Shown here: positions 20,680 through 30,754 of the stretch, piece by piece | Position numbering within the stretch: position 1 is the first letter of the stretch | Layout of the letters: each line of letters begins with the position of its first letter | From: Bettongia penicillata ogilbyi | Lineage: Eukaryota > Chordata > Mammalia > Diprotodontia > Potoroidae | NCBI GenBank assembly: GCA_023548195.1 | Contig: JAJHZJ010000013.1 | Span: 1,869,001-1,933,000 of the forward strand | Reading direction: 5' to 3' | DNA: 64,000 nt | Program-made: the position numbers and the translations under genes | The notes under the pieces: generated by a model | What the model was told of the DNA's origin: nothing | Seen by the model: only the letters and a program-made list of their open reading frames with translations | Databases searched by the model: none

Positions 20680-21457
20680 GGGGGCAGAGCCAAGATGGCA
20701 GAGTAGAAGGATGCACGTTTACGAGCTCCAACCCACAGCCCATAGAATTAATGTAAAAAGAGACCCCCATAACTTCTGGACCACTGAAAGGGGTACAGAA
20801 ACGGAGTGGAAGAGATTTCCATGCCAGAGAGCCCTGGAGACCCGTCCCCAGGGTCCGTCGTGCCCCGGAAAGCGGACCCCACCCCAGCGCTGCCCTGGCC
20901 GCGGCCCAAGAGAAGCTGATCTGAGCAGGCTTCAGGGATGGAACCTCTGGCAGCCGGGAAAGTCCCTCTGCCCACAGAAGCTGCAGGTCAGTGAGAGAGA
21001 CGGCTGGCTGGCTGAGGGGAGTGGGGTGTCTCCGTGACTCGGGCCCCCTCGGGAGGAAGAGGCGGTGGCAGAGACGGGGGCAGGAAGTGGCGGAGGCAGA
21101 GGCATGGGCGGCAGCAGAGGCAGCAGCGGAGCGGCCATGGCCACCCGGACTCCCCCAGCAGCAGGCAGGATCTTCATTACTGAAAGTCTCTGCATAAACA
21201 ACCTGAGGGAGCTGAGCCTGGGAGACAGCCCTGCCCCACCCTGCTCCATTCCTGAAAGTCTCTGCATAAAGCCCCTGAGGGAGCCGAGCCTGGGAGGCGG
21301 CCCTGCCCCCACCCCAGCACCAGAACTAAAACTCATTGATTAGCAGCTGGGTGGGCGGCGTGGAAAGCCCATTTGAATCTCAGAGCCCAAGCACTAGCTG
21401 GGCGGATCCAGGCGGGGGCGGACAGGAATCTCAGAAGTCAAGTAACTGGCTGGGAAA
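20680..21457 (+). promoter_or_regulatory. HAL1 copy 1 5' UTR / internal promoter
   Basis: GC-rich, CpG-bearing block in an AT-rich window. CAAGATGGC at 20691-20699 (+12 to +20) is a YY1-type motif at the position known for primate L1 promoters. A tandem monomer of ~72 bp is present about twice at 21176-21315 ('gtctctgcataaa' at ~21186 and ~21258). No stable long open frame; the frames here differ between copies. Confidence 0.75.
21176..21315 (+). repeat. 5' UTR tandem monomers, two units
   Basis: Units share 'gaaagtctctgcataaa', 'ctgagggagc' and 'gagcctgggag' with a period of ~72 bp. The antisense copy at 51451-51640 carries three units. Confidence 0.85.
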
Positions 21458-22549
21458 ATGCCTAGAAAAGGGAAGAAAAATAAGACTATATAGAGTTTTT
21501 TCCAACAAATGCAAATGATCCTGACATTCGGATCTGATGACGAGGACGTATTCTTGCCATCAGGGAAAGACGTGGAGGGCGGGGCATCAGTACCCCAGAC
21601 ACCCCAGGGGGATGTCGGGTAGGCTCAGACCTTGGAAGAGCTCAAAAAGGATTTTGAAAAGCAAGTTAGACAGGTGGAGGAAAAACTGGGAAGAGAAATG
21701 ACAGAGATGCAAGAAAAGTATGAAAAACGGGTCAATACCTTGGTTAAAGAGACCCAAAAAAATGCTGAAGAAAATAAGAATAGGCTCACTCAATTGGCAA
21801 AAGAGGTTCAAAAAGCCAATGAGGAGAAGAATGCTTTCAAAAGCAGAATGAGCCAAATGGAAAAAGAGGTTCAAAACCTCACTGAATTTAATAGTTCTCT
21901 CAAAATTAGAATGGAACAGATGGAGTCTAATGACTTTATGAGAAACCAAGAAATCACCAAACAAAATCAAAAGAATGAAAAAATGGAAGAGAATGTGAAA
22001 TGTCTCATGGGAAAAACAACTGACCTAGAAAATAGATCCAGGAGAGACAATTTAAAAATTATTGGACTACCTGAAACTCATGATCAAAAAAAGAGCCTAG
22101 ACATCATCTTCCATGAAATTATCAAGGAAAACTGCCCTGACATTCTAGAACCAGAGGGCAAAATAAGTATTGAAAGAATCCATCGATCACCACCTGAAAG
22201 AGATCCAAAAAGAGAAACTCCTAGGAACATTGTGGCCAAATTCCAGAACTCCCAGCTCAAGGAAAAAATCTTGCAAGCAGCTAGAAAGAAACAATTCCAG
22301 TACTGTGGAAATACAATCAGGATAACTCAAGATCTAGCAGCTTCTACATTAAGGGATCGAAGGGCGTGGAATAGGATATTCCAGAAGTCAAAGGAACTAG
22401 GACTCAAACCAAGAATCACCTACCCAGCTAAACTGAGTATAATACTTCAGGGGAAAATATGGTCTTTCAATGAAACAGAGGACTTTCAATCATTCTTGAT
22501 GAAAAGACCAGAGCTGAAAAGAAAATTTGACTTCCAAACACAAGAATGA
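21458..22549 (+). pseudogene. HAL1 ORF1 (L1 ORF1p-like RNA-binding protein), two premature stops
   Basis: The frame starts at ATG 21458 (MPRKGKKNKT) and runs 363 codons to the stop ending at 22549. It is broken by TAG at codon 12 (21491-21493) and codon 55 (21620-21622); the second HAL1 copy has GAG and TGG there. From codon 59 the frame is open for 305 codons. It holds a heptad-rich coiled coil (about 59-175), the RRM-like domain (about 190-280, with LENRSRRDNLKIIGLPE and RSPPERDPKRETPRN), and the C-terminal domain (about 281-355, with RITYPAKLS). In L1 this protein trimerises, binds RNA and acts as a nucleic-acid chaperone. Compared with the other copy it lacks about three codons near 21773 (EENKNRL here). 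Not functional as a full-length protein; an internal start could give only the C-terminal part. Confidence 0.9.
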
Positions 22550-23577
22550 GAAGAAGCATGAAAAAGTAAACAGCAAAGAGAAGTCTTAAGGGACTTACCA
22601 GAAGTGAACTGTTTACATTTCTACATGGAAAGACAATATTTGTAACTCTTAAAACTTTTCAGTATCTGGGTAGTTGGTGGGAACACACACACACATGTAC
22701 ATGCATGCACGTGCACACACATACACACATGCACACACATACAGAGACAGAGAGCACAGATTGAACTGAATAGGATGGGACCATATCTTAAAAGAAATTA
22801 AGGTAAATGGTGAGAGAGAAAGGTAGGGGGAGGAAAGAGGGTGAAATGGAATGGGGTAATTATATGTCATTTAAGAGGCAAGTAGGAGACTTCTTAGTGG
22901 AGGGAAAAAGAGGAGAGCTGAGAAAAAAAAAAACAATTAGTTTACCCTCATCACATTTGACTAAAGGAAGGAATAAAATGCACACTCATTTTGGTATGAA
23001 AACCTATCTTACAGTGTAGGAAAGTGGGGGAGAAGGAGATAAGCAAGTGGGGGGGAACGATGGAAGGGAGGGCAAAGGGAGGAGGGAGCAATTTGAAGTC
23101 AACACTCTTGGGGAGGGACAGGATCAAAAGACAGAAGAGAAACAATGAGGGGCAGGGTAGGATGGAGGGTAATTCAGTTAGTCTTACACAACACGACTAT
23201 CAGGGAAGACATTTGCAAAATTACAGAGATATGGCCTATATTGAGTTGCCTGCCTTTCCAAAGGGAATGGGTGGGGAGGGAGGGATGGGGAGAATTTGGA
23301 ACTCATAGTTTTAGGAATAACTGTTTAGTATTGCTATTGCTACTAGGAAAGAAGACATACAGTTAATGAGGAATAGAAAGTCTTCTGGCCCTACAGGAGA
23401 AAAGGGAAGATGGAGACAAGAGAAGGGAGGGATGACAGAAGAGAGGGCAGATTGGAGATAGGGAAAATTAGATTGCTTGGGGTATTGGGGTGGGGGAGGG
23501 GATAAAAGGGGAGAAAATTTGGAACCCAAAATTTTGTGAAAATGAATGTAAAAAGTTAAATCAATCAATAAATAAAT
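22550..23577 (+). other. HAL1 copy 1 3' region
   Basis: About 1 kb of purine-rich non-coding DNA replacing ORF2. Includes a (CA)n-rich patch at 22682-22745 that is also present in copy 2, G-rich runs (23030-23090, 23265-23290, 23485-23510), and an L1-like terminus ('ggaacccaaaattttgtgaa') with AATAAATAAATAAA at the end. Confidence 0.8.
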
Positions 23578-23591
23578 AAAAAATTGTTTTA
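23578..23591 (+). repeat. HAL1 copy 1 target-site duplication, 3' copy
   Basis: AAAAAATTGTTTTA, identical to 20666-20679. Confidence 0.85.
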
Positions 23592-23770
23592 AAAAATTTT
23601 TTTTAAAAAAATTAAAAAAAAAATTACGTTTTCTCCCTCTATAGAATACAAGCTTCTTGAGGTCAGGGGATGTTTCATTTTTGTCTCTATACCTCTGGCA
23701 CCTACGTAGTGCCTAACATATAGTAGGCTCTTAAGCATATTATTGATTGATTGATTGATAGATTAGTGGT
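23592..23770 (+). mobile_element. L2 LINE 3' end, right part
   Basis: 'cttcttgaggtcaggggatg', 'gcctaacatatagtaggctc' and the terminal (TGAT)n run 23742-23760 are the classic L2 3' end. Together with 20495-20679 it reconstitutes one element split by HAL1. Confidence 0.85.
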
Positions 23771-23929
23771 CTATTCCTGAGACAAGAGACACATGGTCCC
23801 TTTCTAGGACTGTAGTCAATGCCTTTCCAGAGCTATATGACCATCCAGATACTGAACTCACACCTCTGACACAACTATTAGAGTCCAGGAGCACCTCCTG
23901 TCATAGTAAGGATCATAGAAAGAATTTTG

Positions 23930-24240
23930 TATAGGAATACACAGAATCTCAGAGCTAGAAGGGACTCCAGCAGCTATACAATATATAATATAATATAACA
24001 AGAGCTAGCATTTGTATAATGTTTTAAGGTTTACATATGTCTCCTTTGATTCTCATGACAACCCTAGTAGGGGACTGATAATGAGTGTCTGAGGCTGGAT
24101 TTGTACTTAGTGTCTTCTTGACAACAGTACTTTATCCACTACACCATGTAGCTGCCAAAAAAAAAATCACCCCTAAAACATACCCAGTAAGTTTTGTCCA
24201 TCCTCTGCTTGAAGACCTGCAATGATGAAAAGCCTATGAC
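23930..24240 (-). mobile_element. CR1 3' end, antisense, with THER SINE inserted
   Basis: CR1 parts: 'acagaatctcagagctagaa' at 23940 and 'tccatcctctgcttgaagac' at 24198. Between them (23990-24165) lies an antisense THER SINE: 'gctagcatttgtataatgtt' ... head complement 'tccactacaccatgtagctg'. Confidence 0.7.
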
Positions 24241-24540
24241 CTTAGTGTTGGATTTGGAGTCAGAGGACGTGGATTCAGTAGACTTTGTCACTTACTACCT
24301 ATCTGATGTTGCGCAAATCTTTAATGTCTTTGGCCTTCAGTGTCTTCATCTGTAACATGAAGTTCTTGGACTAGATGGATTTTGGGGAAGCTAGGTGGTT
24401 CAGTGGATAGAGTATTGACCCTGGTGTCAGGAGGATCTGAGTTCAAATCCAACCCCAGACCTTACTAGCTGAACCCAGTTGCCAGGAAAACAAATAAAAG
24501 ACACTGAACGTCCCTTCTAGATGTAAATCTGTGACTCTTG
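24230..24540 (+). mobile_element. MIR split by a CORE-SINE head fragment
   Basis: MIR runs 24230-24382 ('gtcttcatctgtaacatgaa', 'tcttggactagatgga') and its end resumes at ~24506 ('cccttctagatgtaaatctg'). The insert 24385-24505 begins with the tRNA-like head 'gaagctaggtggttcagtgg' and stops after the core. Confidence 0.72.
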
Positions 24541-25215
24541 GGGCAGTCTGTTTTCACTTGTGGATAGTTCTCAGCATTTGGAGGTGACTCCAAATAGCAA
24601 TATTGATGAGACATTGTTAGATACATAAGATAAAGTAATGAGGAGAGGAAAGGATATATATTTGGAAAGGAAAATTTTATGTTATTTAAATCACACAACT
24701 TAGATAATCCCCTCTTCCACTTTGGTAAGAGCCTGGTCTGGTGCAACAATCTGTAGTATTTAACTCATCTTAGTTTCTAGCGAGTGTTCATATTCCAAAT
24801 TTTTCTAATGTCATTATTGTCCCATTCAAATTTATAGGGAGAAAAAGTGTTTCTCATATACCCATATACATACAGGACAAATCCGATTATACTCCAGGAT
24901 CATATTTTATCATAAAGTAATTATTAAACTCTCTAGTTGAAGTTTCCCATGATCACAACCTTATTATTTCTACATATCTTCTATATCACATATAATTTGA
25001 TTTTTCAGTCTAACAATTCTATAGTATGCTTCTTTTAGTGTTAGAGTCTGTCTACCAGCTTAATTTAGCCTGAATCACTGTTACCATATCTCTGGATTTA
25101 TCTGTTGAAAGCCCTAATATTTTTCTCCAGGTCTCATTTTTATTCCTTTAATAATGCTGGATGAAGTCTCCTGAATTCATCCTCTTCGCAACATCCACCA
25201 CCCCCACTAATGTTA
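24541..25215. other. Unassigned sequence
   Basis: AT-rich; no recognised element or coding feature. Confidence 0.4.
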
Positions 25216-25790
25216 GTTAGTAGAGCAACGTAGGGCTATAATTAAACAAACAGGGTTATTTGTGACATCCTGGTTTACACATCAACAAGTTATTTTCTCT
25301 GATTTTCTACAGATAGATTTGCTGTGCTTACATTAAACAAAAAATATCTCATCCAAAAAATGCTATATAAGCAAGACTGAATAAACATAATCCAACAGCT
25401 GGCTCTTTCTTTCCTTGGGAAGAAAAACCAAACTTTCCTTTCCTGGGCTTACTGGCCCCCAAGGAATCACTCTGAAGGAATAAGGAACACTTCTGACCAC
25501 TGCTAGCCCTCCACAAGGCCCAGCTTCAATTCCAGAGAGATGACCAAAGACACAAAATTCTCGGCAGGAAGAAAGGTCTCCAGGAAGACCAGATCAATTG
25601 TGAGTTTATGTAGTGGGTTTCCAGACTAAACAGTCTAAGCTGGTAGTAAGAGTTTAAAATTGGGTCCTCCAAGCAAACATTTCCTCCAAAGGGTCAGCCC
25701 TCTGCCCTCTCTTTATCTTTGCTTAATTACAAACTAAACAGGTTTCACACGAAGATCTTTTTTGGACCAGGATTTATTTGGTGAATTTCA
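25216..25790. other. Unassigned; unique-looking
   Basis: Contains 'gctatataagcaagactgaa' followed by AATAAA, which resembles an LTR or promoter layout, but no paired ends were found. Confidence 0.3.
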
Positions 25791-25794
25791 GGGC

Positions 25795-26050
25795 AGTCAG
25801 GCAATTAATACCTACTATGCTTAAGCACTGGTGATACAAAGAAAGTGAGAAGATAGTCCCTGCTCTTAGGAGCTCACGGAGTGGGTGGGTGAGGGGAGGT
25901 TGGGGGTGCGGGGGAGAGACAACAAGTTATATAGAGGACAAATTGCAAATAATCAACAGAGAGTAGGCACTAGAATTAAGGGGAACCAGGAAAGACTTCC
26001 TGTAGAAGGTGGGATTTTAGCTGGGACTTGAAGGAAGCCTGCAAAGTCAG
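25795..26050 (+). mobile_element. Old mammalian retroposon, best-preserved copy
   Basis: 'aatacctactatgcttaagc', 'ctggtgatacaaagaaagtg', 'agtccctgctcttaggagct', 'gaaagacttcctgtagaagg', 'gctgggacttgaaggaagcc'. The central G-rich patch (25880-25915) is expanded here. Confidence 0.7.
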
Positions 26051-26214
26051 TTCAAGTTCTTTGAGGTATCATAGCCTTTTGTGTCCTGAGGATTTCCTTC
26101 TATTTTACTGACACTTTATAAAAATAAAGGATTTGATTAAAGGGAGATATCCTGCTAGTAGCAAAAACACTGCAAAAGTATACAGGAGTGGATTTTGTCT
26201 TCTACCTCCATGTG

Positions 26215-26291
26215 CATTGTTTATTAGCTATGTGACCTAGAGAAGAAAGCTATTTAATTTCCCTGGATCTCAGTTGCTTCTCATCTAAAAA

Positions 26292-26298
<7 letters not shown>
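26215..26298 (+). mobile_element. MIR fragment
   Basis: 'tattagctatgtgacctaga' and 'atctcagttgcttctcatct'; the 3' part has been replaced by the adjoining microsatellite. Confidence 0.6.
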
Positions 26299-26370
<72 letters not shown>

Positions 26371-26425
26371 CATATGTGTGTACATTTATATGTAATATAC
26401 ATACATATACATACACATGTATATT
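26288..26425. repeat. Compound (A)n(TA)n(CA)n(TA)n microsatellite
   Basis: A-run, then about 16 TA units, about 14 CA units and TATA/TACA continuation. Seeded from the A-rich 3' part of the adjacent MIR. Confidence 0.97.
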
Positions 26426-26509
26426 GATCTAAAGTTGTGATTTCATAGTTATAGAGCTGCCTGGTAAGAAAACTCCTGCCAATAAAAACAAACGCTTTCT
26501 AGAGTTTAG

Positions 26510-26710
26510 GGAGTTGCTTGGAGGCAATGAAGATTAAGTGACCTGCCCAGGATCACAGAGACATTGGGTGTAAGAGACAAGACTTGAATGTATTTCTTCC
26601 TAACTTATCATCCAGCTATTCTCATGCTGGGGCAGAAATAGACAGAGACAGAGACAGAGATAGAAAGACAGAGAGACAGAGACAAACAGAGAAAGACAGA
26701 GACAGATGGA
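26510..26710 (-). mobile_element. MIR fragment followed by (GACAGA)n
   Basis: 26510-26625 is antisense MIR ('attaagtgacctgcccagga', 'aagacttgaatgtatttctt'). 26638-26712 is a GACAGA/GAGACA simple repeat. Confidence 0.7.
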
Positions 26711-26789
26711 GAGGAGAAAAGGAGATATAAGCAAAAAATTCCTAATAGAACTATCCAAAAATTGAATAAGGTAGTTAATTGGGTTACTA

Positions 26790-27053
26790 TTTACTAGAGG
26801 TCTTATTAAGTGCCTACTGTGTACCAGATGCTATGCTAAGCTCTTTACAAATATTATCTTATTTTATTCTTACAACCCTGCAAGGTAAATGAAATATTGC
26901 TCCCATATTACAGATAAGGAAACTGAGGCAGAAAGTAGTTAAGGGACTTACACAGGGACACACAGCTAGGAAGCGTCTGAGGCTGGATTTGAATTCTGGT
27001 CTTCTTGACTACAGTCTCAACATTCTATTTACTTTGCTACCTAGCTGCCTCAG
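26790..27053 (-). mobile_element. THER/MIR-type SINE, full length
   Basis: 'aagtgcctactgtgtaccag', 'ataaggaaactgaggcagaa', 'cacacagctaggaagcgtct', head complement 'tttgctacctagctgcctca'. Confidence 0.9.
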
Positions 27054-27057
27054 AGGC

Positions 27058-27158
27058 TGGATAGCTACTTGTCTTACCTGTTATAGAAGAGATGCCTGTA
27101 CAGGTATGGGTTGAAGGACTTTTAAGGTCCCTTCTAGCTCTTACATTCTGTGATTCAT
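27058..27158 (+). mobile_element. CR1 (L3-like) 3' end, sense
   Basis: 'gggttgaaggacttttaagg' and 'tcccttctagctcttacatt' then 'ctgtgattc', the sense 3' terminus of CR1/L3. Confidence 0.6.
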
Positions 27159-27159
27159 T

Positions 27160-27384
27160 TCTAGCCTTCACTTATACCACTCCCCTTCATACACTCTGTA
27201 TTTTAGCCAAACTGAAATATGTTTCTCCAATATCATCTCATATTTTCCCACCTCCTTGCCTTTATTCATATTCTTTCCTTATTGTCGATAATCTTCTTGC
27301 TTCAATGCCTAGCTCAGGGTCCACTTAGTGTACACTTTGAGTCCTTCCTCAAATCCACAGTGAAAGTGATCTGGTGCTACCTGT
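27160..27384 (+). mobile_element. L2 LINE 3' region
   Basis: 'ctctgtattttagccaaact', 'ccttgcctttattcatattc', 'caatgcctagctcagggtcc' match the L2 3' coding end in order. Confidence 0.6.
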
Positions 27385-27575
27385 GTTTCTTTTTTTCTTT
27401 GAAAAACTATTTTATTTTATTTTCCCCAAATTACATGTAAAAATAATTTTTAATGTCCATTTAAAATAAAATTTAGTTCCAAATTCTCTCTCTCCCTCTT
27501 TGAGAAGACAGCAGTTTGATATAGTATATACATGTGCAGTCATGCAAAACATATTTCCATATTAGTCATGTTGTA
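27385..27575 (-). mobile_element. L1 3' UTR terminus, antisense
   Basis: Complement of '...acaacatgactaatatgg', 'actgctgtcttctcaaagag', 'gagaatttggaactaaattt' and 'acatgtaatttggggaaaat'. It abuts a sense L1 3' end. Confidence 0.75.
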
Positions 27576-27579
27576 AGGC

Positions 27580-28130
27580 TTATTTTGTAGTGGCAAAGAA
27601 TTGGAAATTGAGAGAATGCTCATCAATTGGGGAATGGTTAAACAAGTATATGATTATTATGGAATATTACCATGCTATAAGAAATGATGAGCAGACTGAT
27701 TTCAGAAAAATCTGAAAAGACTTAAATGAGCTGACACAAAGTGAAGTGAACAGAACCAGGAGAACATTGTACATAGTAATAGCAATGCTATACAATGATC
27801 AACTCTGAATGACTTACCTCTTCTTAGCAATGCCAAAGGACTCATGAAAAATACTATCCACCTCCAGGGAAAAAACTGGAGTCTGAATGCAAATCGAAGC
27901 TTACTGGTTGTATTTTTTCCCCTTTGGGTCTGTGTCTTCTTTTATAGCATGACTAATATCGTAATATAGTTTGTATGATTGAATATGTATAACCTGTATC
28001 AAATTGCTTACTATCTCAGGGAAGGGGAAGGGAAGGAGGGAGAAAGAAAATAGGGAACTCAAAAAAATTTTTTAATGAATGTTAATATTTGCTTTTACAT
28101 GTAACTGGGGGGAGAGTATCATTTTTTTAA
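27580..28130 (+). mobile_element. L1 3' end, sense
   Basis: 'tggcaaagaattggaaattg', 'gtgaagtgaacagaaccagg', 'tacacaatgatcaactctga' (approximate), 'gcatgactaatatcgtaata', purine-rich block, 'acatgtaactggggggagag'. Continuous over the last ~550 bases of L1. Confidence 0.88.
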
Positions 28131-28264
28131 AAAGGTAAAGCATACACTGAATACATTTTTATTGAATTGAACTAAGTAGAGTTAATGAGAGCTAAAGCTG
28201 ATAAAGTAGCCTGAGGCCAAATTTGGAGGTCTATAAACATCAAGCTAAGGATCTGGTAGTAGAA

Positions 28265-28445
28265 GAAGCAAGGGATGTGGGGTGAAAATACATAATGCCA
28301 ATCTCAACTCTGCCACTTGCCATCTTTGTGACTTAGGTAAATAATTTTCTTTCTCTGTACCTCAGTTTCCTCATCTGTAAGATAAGGGGACTGGAATAAA
28401 AAATACATTAAGGTCCCTTCCAGCTCTGAATTCAAGTAATCCTGT
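28265..28445 (+). mobile_element. MIR-type SINE
   Basis: 'tctcaactctgccacttgcc', 'acctcagtttcctcatctgt', 'aaggtcccttccagctctga'. Confidence 0.85.
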
Positions 28446-28641
28446 TAATTGGTTAAAATAAAATATCCTCAAGAGAGGTAAGACTTAGCAGTCATGAAGA
28501 CATTGTAATGAAATAATTTATCAGATTAACAAGCCAGTCATTTAGCAAGACCTAGAGAAAAAGAAGCAAAAGCCAAAGAAATTTTAGTCAAGGAGAAAGA
28601 GAAAAAAAGAAACAAAGTGGCAGGATTCTTAACCTTAGAGG

Positions 28642-28832
28642 AGGGCTCTCAGCCTTCTTTGTGTCATGGACTCCTTGGGCAGTCTGGGGAAGTCTTTAGA
28701 TCTTTCTCAGAATCATATTTTAAATGTGTACTATAAAGTACAGAGAATTACAAAGGAAACCAATTAGTCGAGAAAGTTATTAAACTATTTTTTTAAAAAC
28801 CAAGTTCCCAAACTCTAGGTTAAAAACTGCTG
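28642..28832 (-). mobile_element. Non-autonomous hAT element (second family)
   Basis: 'cttctttgtgtcatggactc', 'cttgggcagtctggggaagt', 'ttacaaaggaaaccaattag', 'aactctaggttaaaaactgc'. Same family, opposite strand, as 44671-44869. Candidate 8 bp flanks ccttagag (28633-28640) and ggctagag (28833-28840) share 5-6 positions. Confidence 0.78.
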
Positions 28833-28849
28833 GGCTAGAGTGTTCAGTT

Positions 28850-29504
28850 TATGAGAAGAGTCAGGGAAGAGAGGAGGAGAGGGACAGAATACAGTCCCAT
28901 TTTTGGTCCAATGGTGATTGAGGAGAAACTGGGCCCATAAAAATAGATCTCTAGGGGTGAGGGCTGCATGGACTGCATGTAGCATAGAGAGGAAAAATAC
29001 AGAAGCAATGATAAATTTGGGAAGAAATGCTCACCCTCACACCTGTTGGCAGCACTTATGGCCGAAGTGCCATTTTACCCTGGGCTAATAAGATGCTGTT
29101 ATACCTTCTCACATTCTCATTGTCTTTAACCTCTCTATCAGTGACTTTGGATGTGATGAAAAAAATATATTTAAAAATTATGAACTTGAACACATCTCAA
29201 AAAATAGAATCTCATTATCCTGTGATACCTTGGTTTCCTAGTGGTCCTTTGGTTTGACCCCTAATCCCATAAGGGATGAAGGGCAATCCCAGGTTCAACT
29301 CTGTATTCTATTAGGCTCTGAGAACAGAGTGGACTTGGTGACTAAGTGTACAAATCATTCTGGGCTGGACATGTTTCGATCCTTATCAAATCTAAGAATA
29401 CACTTGTCCCTCCCTCTCCCCCTCGCCTTCTCTTTCCTGCCTTTTCAGGATCTCTATAAGATGACAGCTCAAGAAAAACTCTGAATTTTGAGGAGATAAA
29501 AACG
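28850..29504. other. Unassigned sequence
   Basis: No recognised element. Frames at 29027-29257 and 29254-29484 have no recognisable domain. Confidence 0.4.
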
Positions 29505-29682
29505 GAATTAGGATGTAACAGAGCACAGAACTAGCAATCTTGGGACCCTGGTCTGTCATTAACTGGTTGTAAGGTCTCGGGCAAATAATTTTCTTTCTGT
29601 GTGTCTCAGACTCCTCATCTGAAAAATGGAGGGGTGAGAGGGAGATTACCACGATGATCTCTAAGCTCTCTTCCAGCTTTGC
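29505..29682 (+). mobile_element. MIR-type SINE
   Basis: 'cctggtctgtcattaactgg', 'agactcctcatctgaaaaat', 'ctaagctctcttccagcttt'. Passes directly into an L1 3' end. Confidence 0.8.
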
Positions 29683-29935
29683 ATACAGATCAAAGCATAC
29701 TATTTTCATTTTTTTCTTCCTTTTGGTTTTTCCCTTTTGTTCTAATTCTTCTTTCACAACATGACTAATGTCTAATGACTAATATTTAATATGTTGCACA
29801 TGTATAACGTATATCAGATTGCTTGCCATCTTGGGGAAGGGGGAGGGAGGGAGAAAACATTTGTATCTCAAAATCTTATAAAAGTGAACATTGAAAACTA
29901 TCTTTATATGTAATTGGAAAAGATAAAATACTATT
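29683..29935 (+). mobile_element. L1 3' UTR, 5'-truncated
   Basis: 'acagatcaaagcatactatt', 'cttctttcacaacatgacta', 'cagattgcttgccatcttgg', 'actatctttatatgtaattg' and a TAAAATAC end. Confidence 0.9.
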
Positions 29936-30029
29936 AAGTGGAAAAAATAAACTTAAAAAGAAAAGAAAAGAAGTCTATAACTGTAGATAGGACAAAGCTC
30001 AAGAGCTATCTTGGTGTTAACAAGCTAAG

Positions 30030-30240
30030 CCCTGCACAATGGAAGAGGAAGAGCCTTGAATCTAGAATCAGAGAACCTAAGTTCAAATCTCATTTCAGAC
30101 AATCATTGATTGCCTGTACGACCTGGGGCAAGTCTCTGGATCTTCCAGAACCTTTGTTCTTTCGTCTATAAAATGAGGGGTTTGGTACTGAATGCTCACT
30201 GAGGCCCTTTCCAGCTCAACATCTATGTACCTACTGTCTC
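30030..30240 (+). mobile_element. MIR-type SINE
   Basis: 'aacctaagttcaaatctcat', 'gtacgacctggggcaagtct', 'ttctttcgtctataaaatga', 'gaggccctttccagctcaac'. Confidence 0.85.
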
Positions 30241-30264
30241 CAGCTTTAGCTCTATAAACCTTTG

Positions 30265-30712
30265 TGTGCTCTCTCCATCTCTGTCTGTCTGTCTCTGTCT
30301 CAGCTGTCTGTTTCTCTGTCTGTCTCTGTCTGTCTCTTTCTCTCTCTCCCTCCCCCATCTTTTTCTTTTTCACTCTGTTTTTCCTACCCCATCCCTGTCT
30401 CTATTTCTTTCTCCTGCCTCCTTTTTCTGTCTCTGTCTGCTTGTCTATCTTCCCCTCTATCTCTCACTGCCTCCCTTTGTCTCTGTCTCTTTCTGTCTCT
30501 GCTTCTCCTTCCTCCATCTCTTTCTTTCTCATTCTGTTCCCCTCCCCCATCTCCATCTCTGTCTCTTTCTCCTTTGTCTTTCTCTTTTCTCTCTCTGTCT
30601 CTTTTCTCCCTCTGACTCTTTCTGTATCTCTGTTTCTCTGACAGTGTCTCCGTCAGTCTCTGCTTGTCTAGCTGTTTCCCTTTTGTCTCTGTCTTTCTGT
30701 CTTCCTCCCTGA
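30265..30712. repeat. (CTGTCT)n-rich polypyrimidine tract, ~450 bp
   Basis: C/T-dominated with CTGTCTCTGT, TTTCTCTCTC and CTCCCTC segments. The overlapping Ser/Leu-rich frames in all three + phases are artefacts of the repeat. Confidence 0.97.
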
Positions 30713-30754
30713 TTAACTTGAAATTTTGATCTGAAGTTTCCTGAAGAAAAAGGA

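Larger units (their letters stand above)
20680..23577 (+). mobile_element. HAL1-type (ORF1-only) L1 derivative, near full length
   Basis: 2.9 kb element with L1 organisation but no ORF2: 5' UTR 20680-21457, ORF1 frame 21458-22549, 3' region 22550-23577 ending in TAAA repeats. The first bases (GGGGGCAGAGCCAAGATGGC) closely match the 5' start of L1 elements, so the 5' end is complete. A 14 bp TSD flanks it, preceded by TTTT/AAAA, which indicates L1-type target-primed insertion. No endonuclease or reverse transcriptase is encoded, so mobilisation would have depended on L1 ORF2p in trans. It is inserted in an L2 3' end. Its close relative in opposite orientation is at 49177-52123. Calling it HAL1 follows the known definition of 'half-L1' elements; subfamily not determined. 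Confidence 0.9.

Noticed and set aside
20711..21343. Open frames in the HAL1 copy 1 5' UTR
   Set aside because: Not conserved between the two copies; the ORF1 start at 21458 lies downstream.
21632..22549. Treating the 305-codon frame as an intact ORF1 starting at 21632
   Set aside because: The first codon there is TTG, preceded in frame by TAG at 21620. The true start is ATG at 21458, so this is a disrupted gene.
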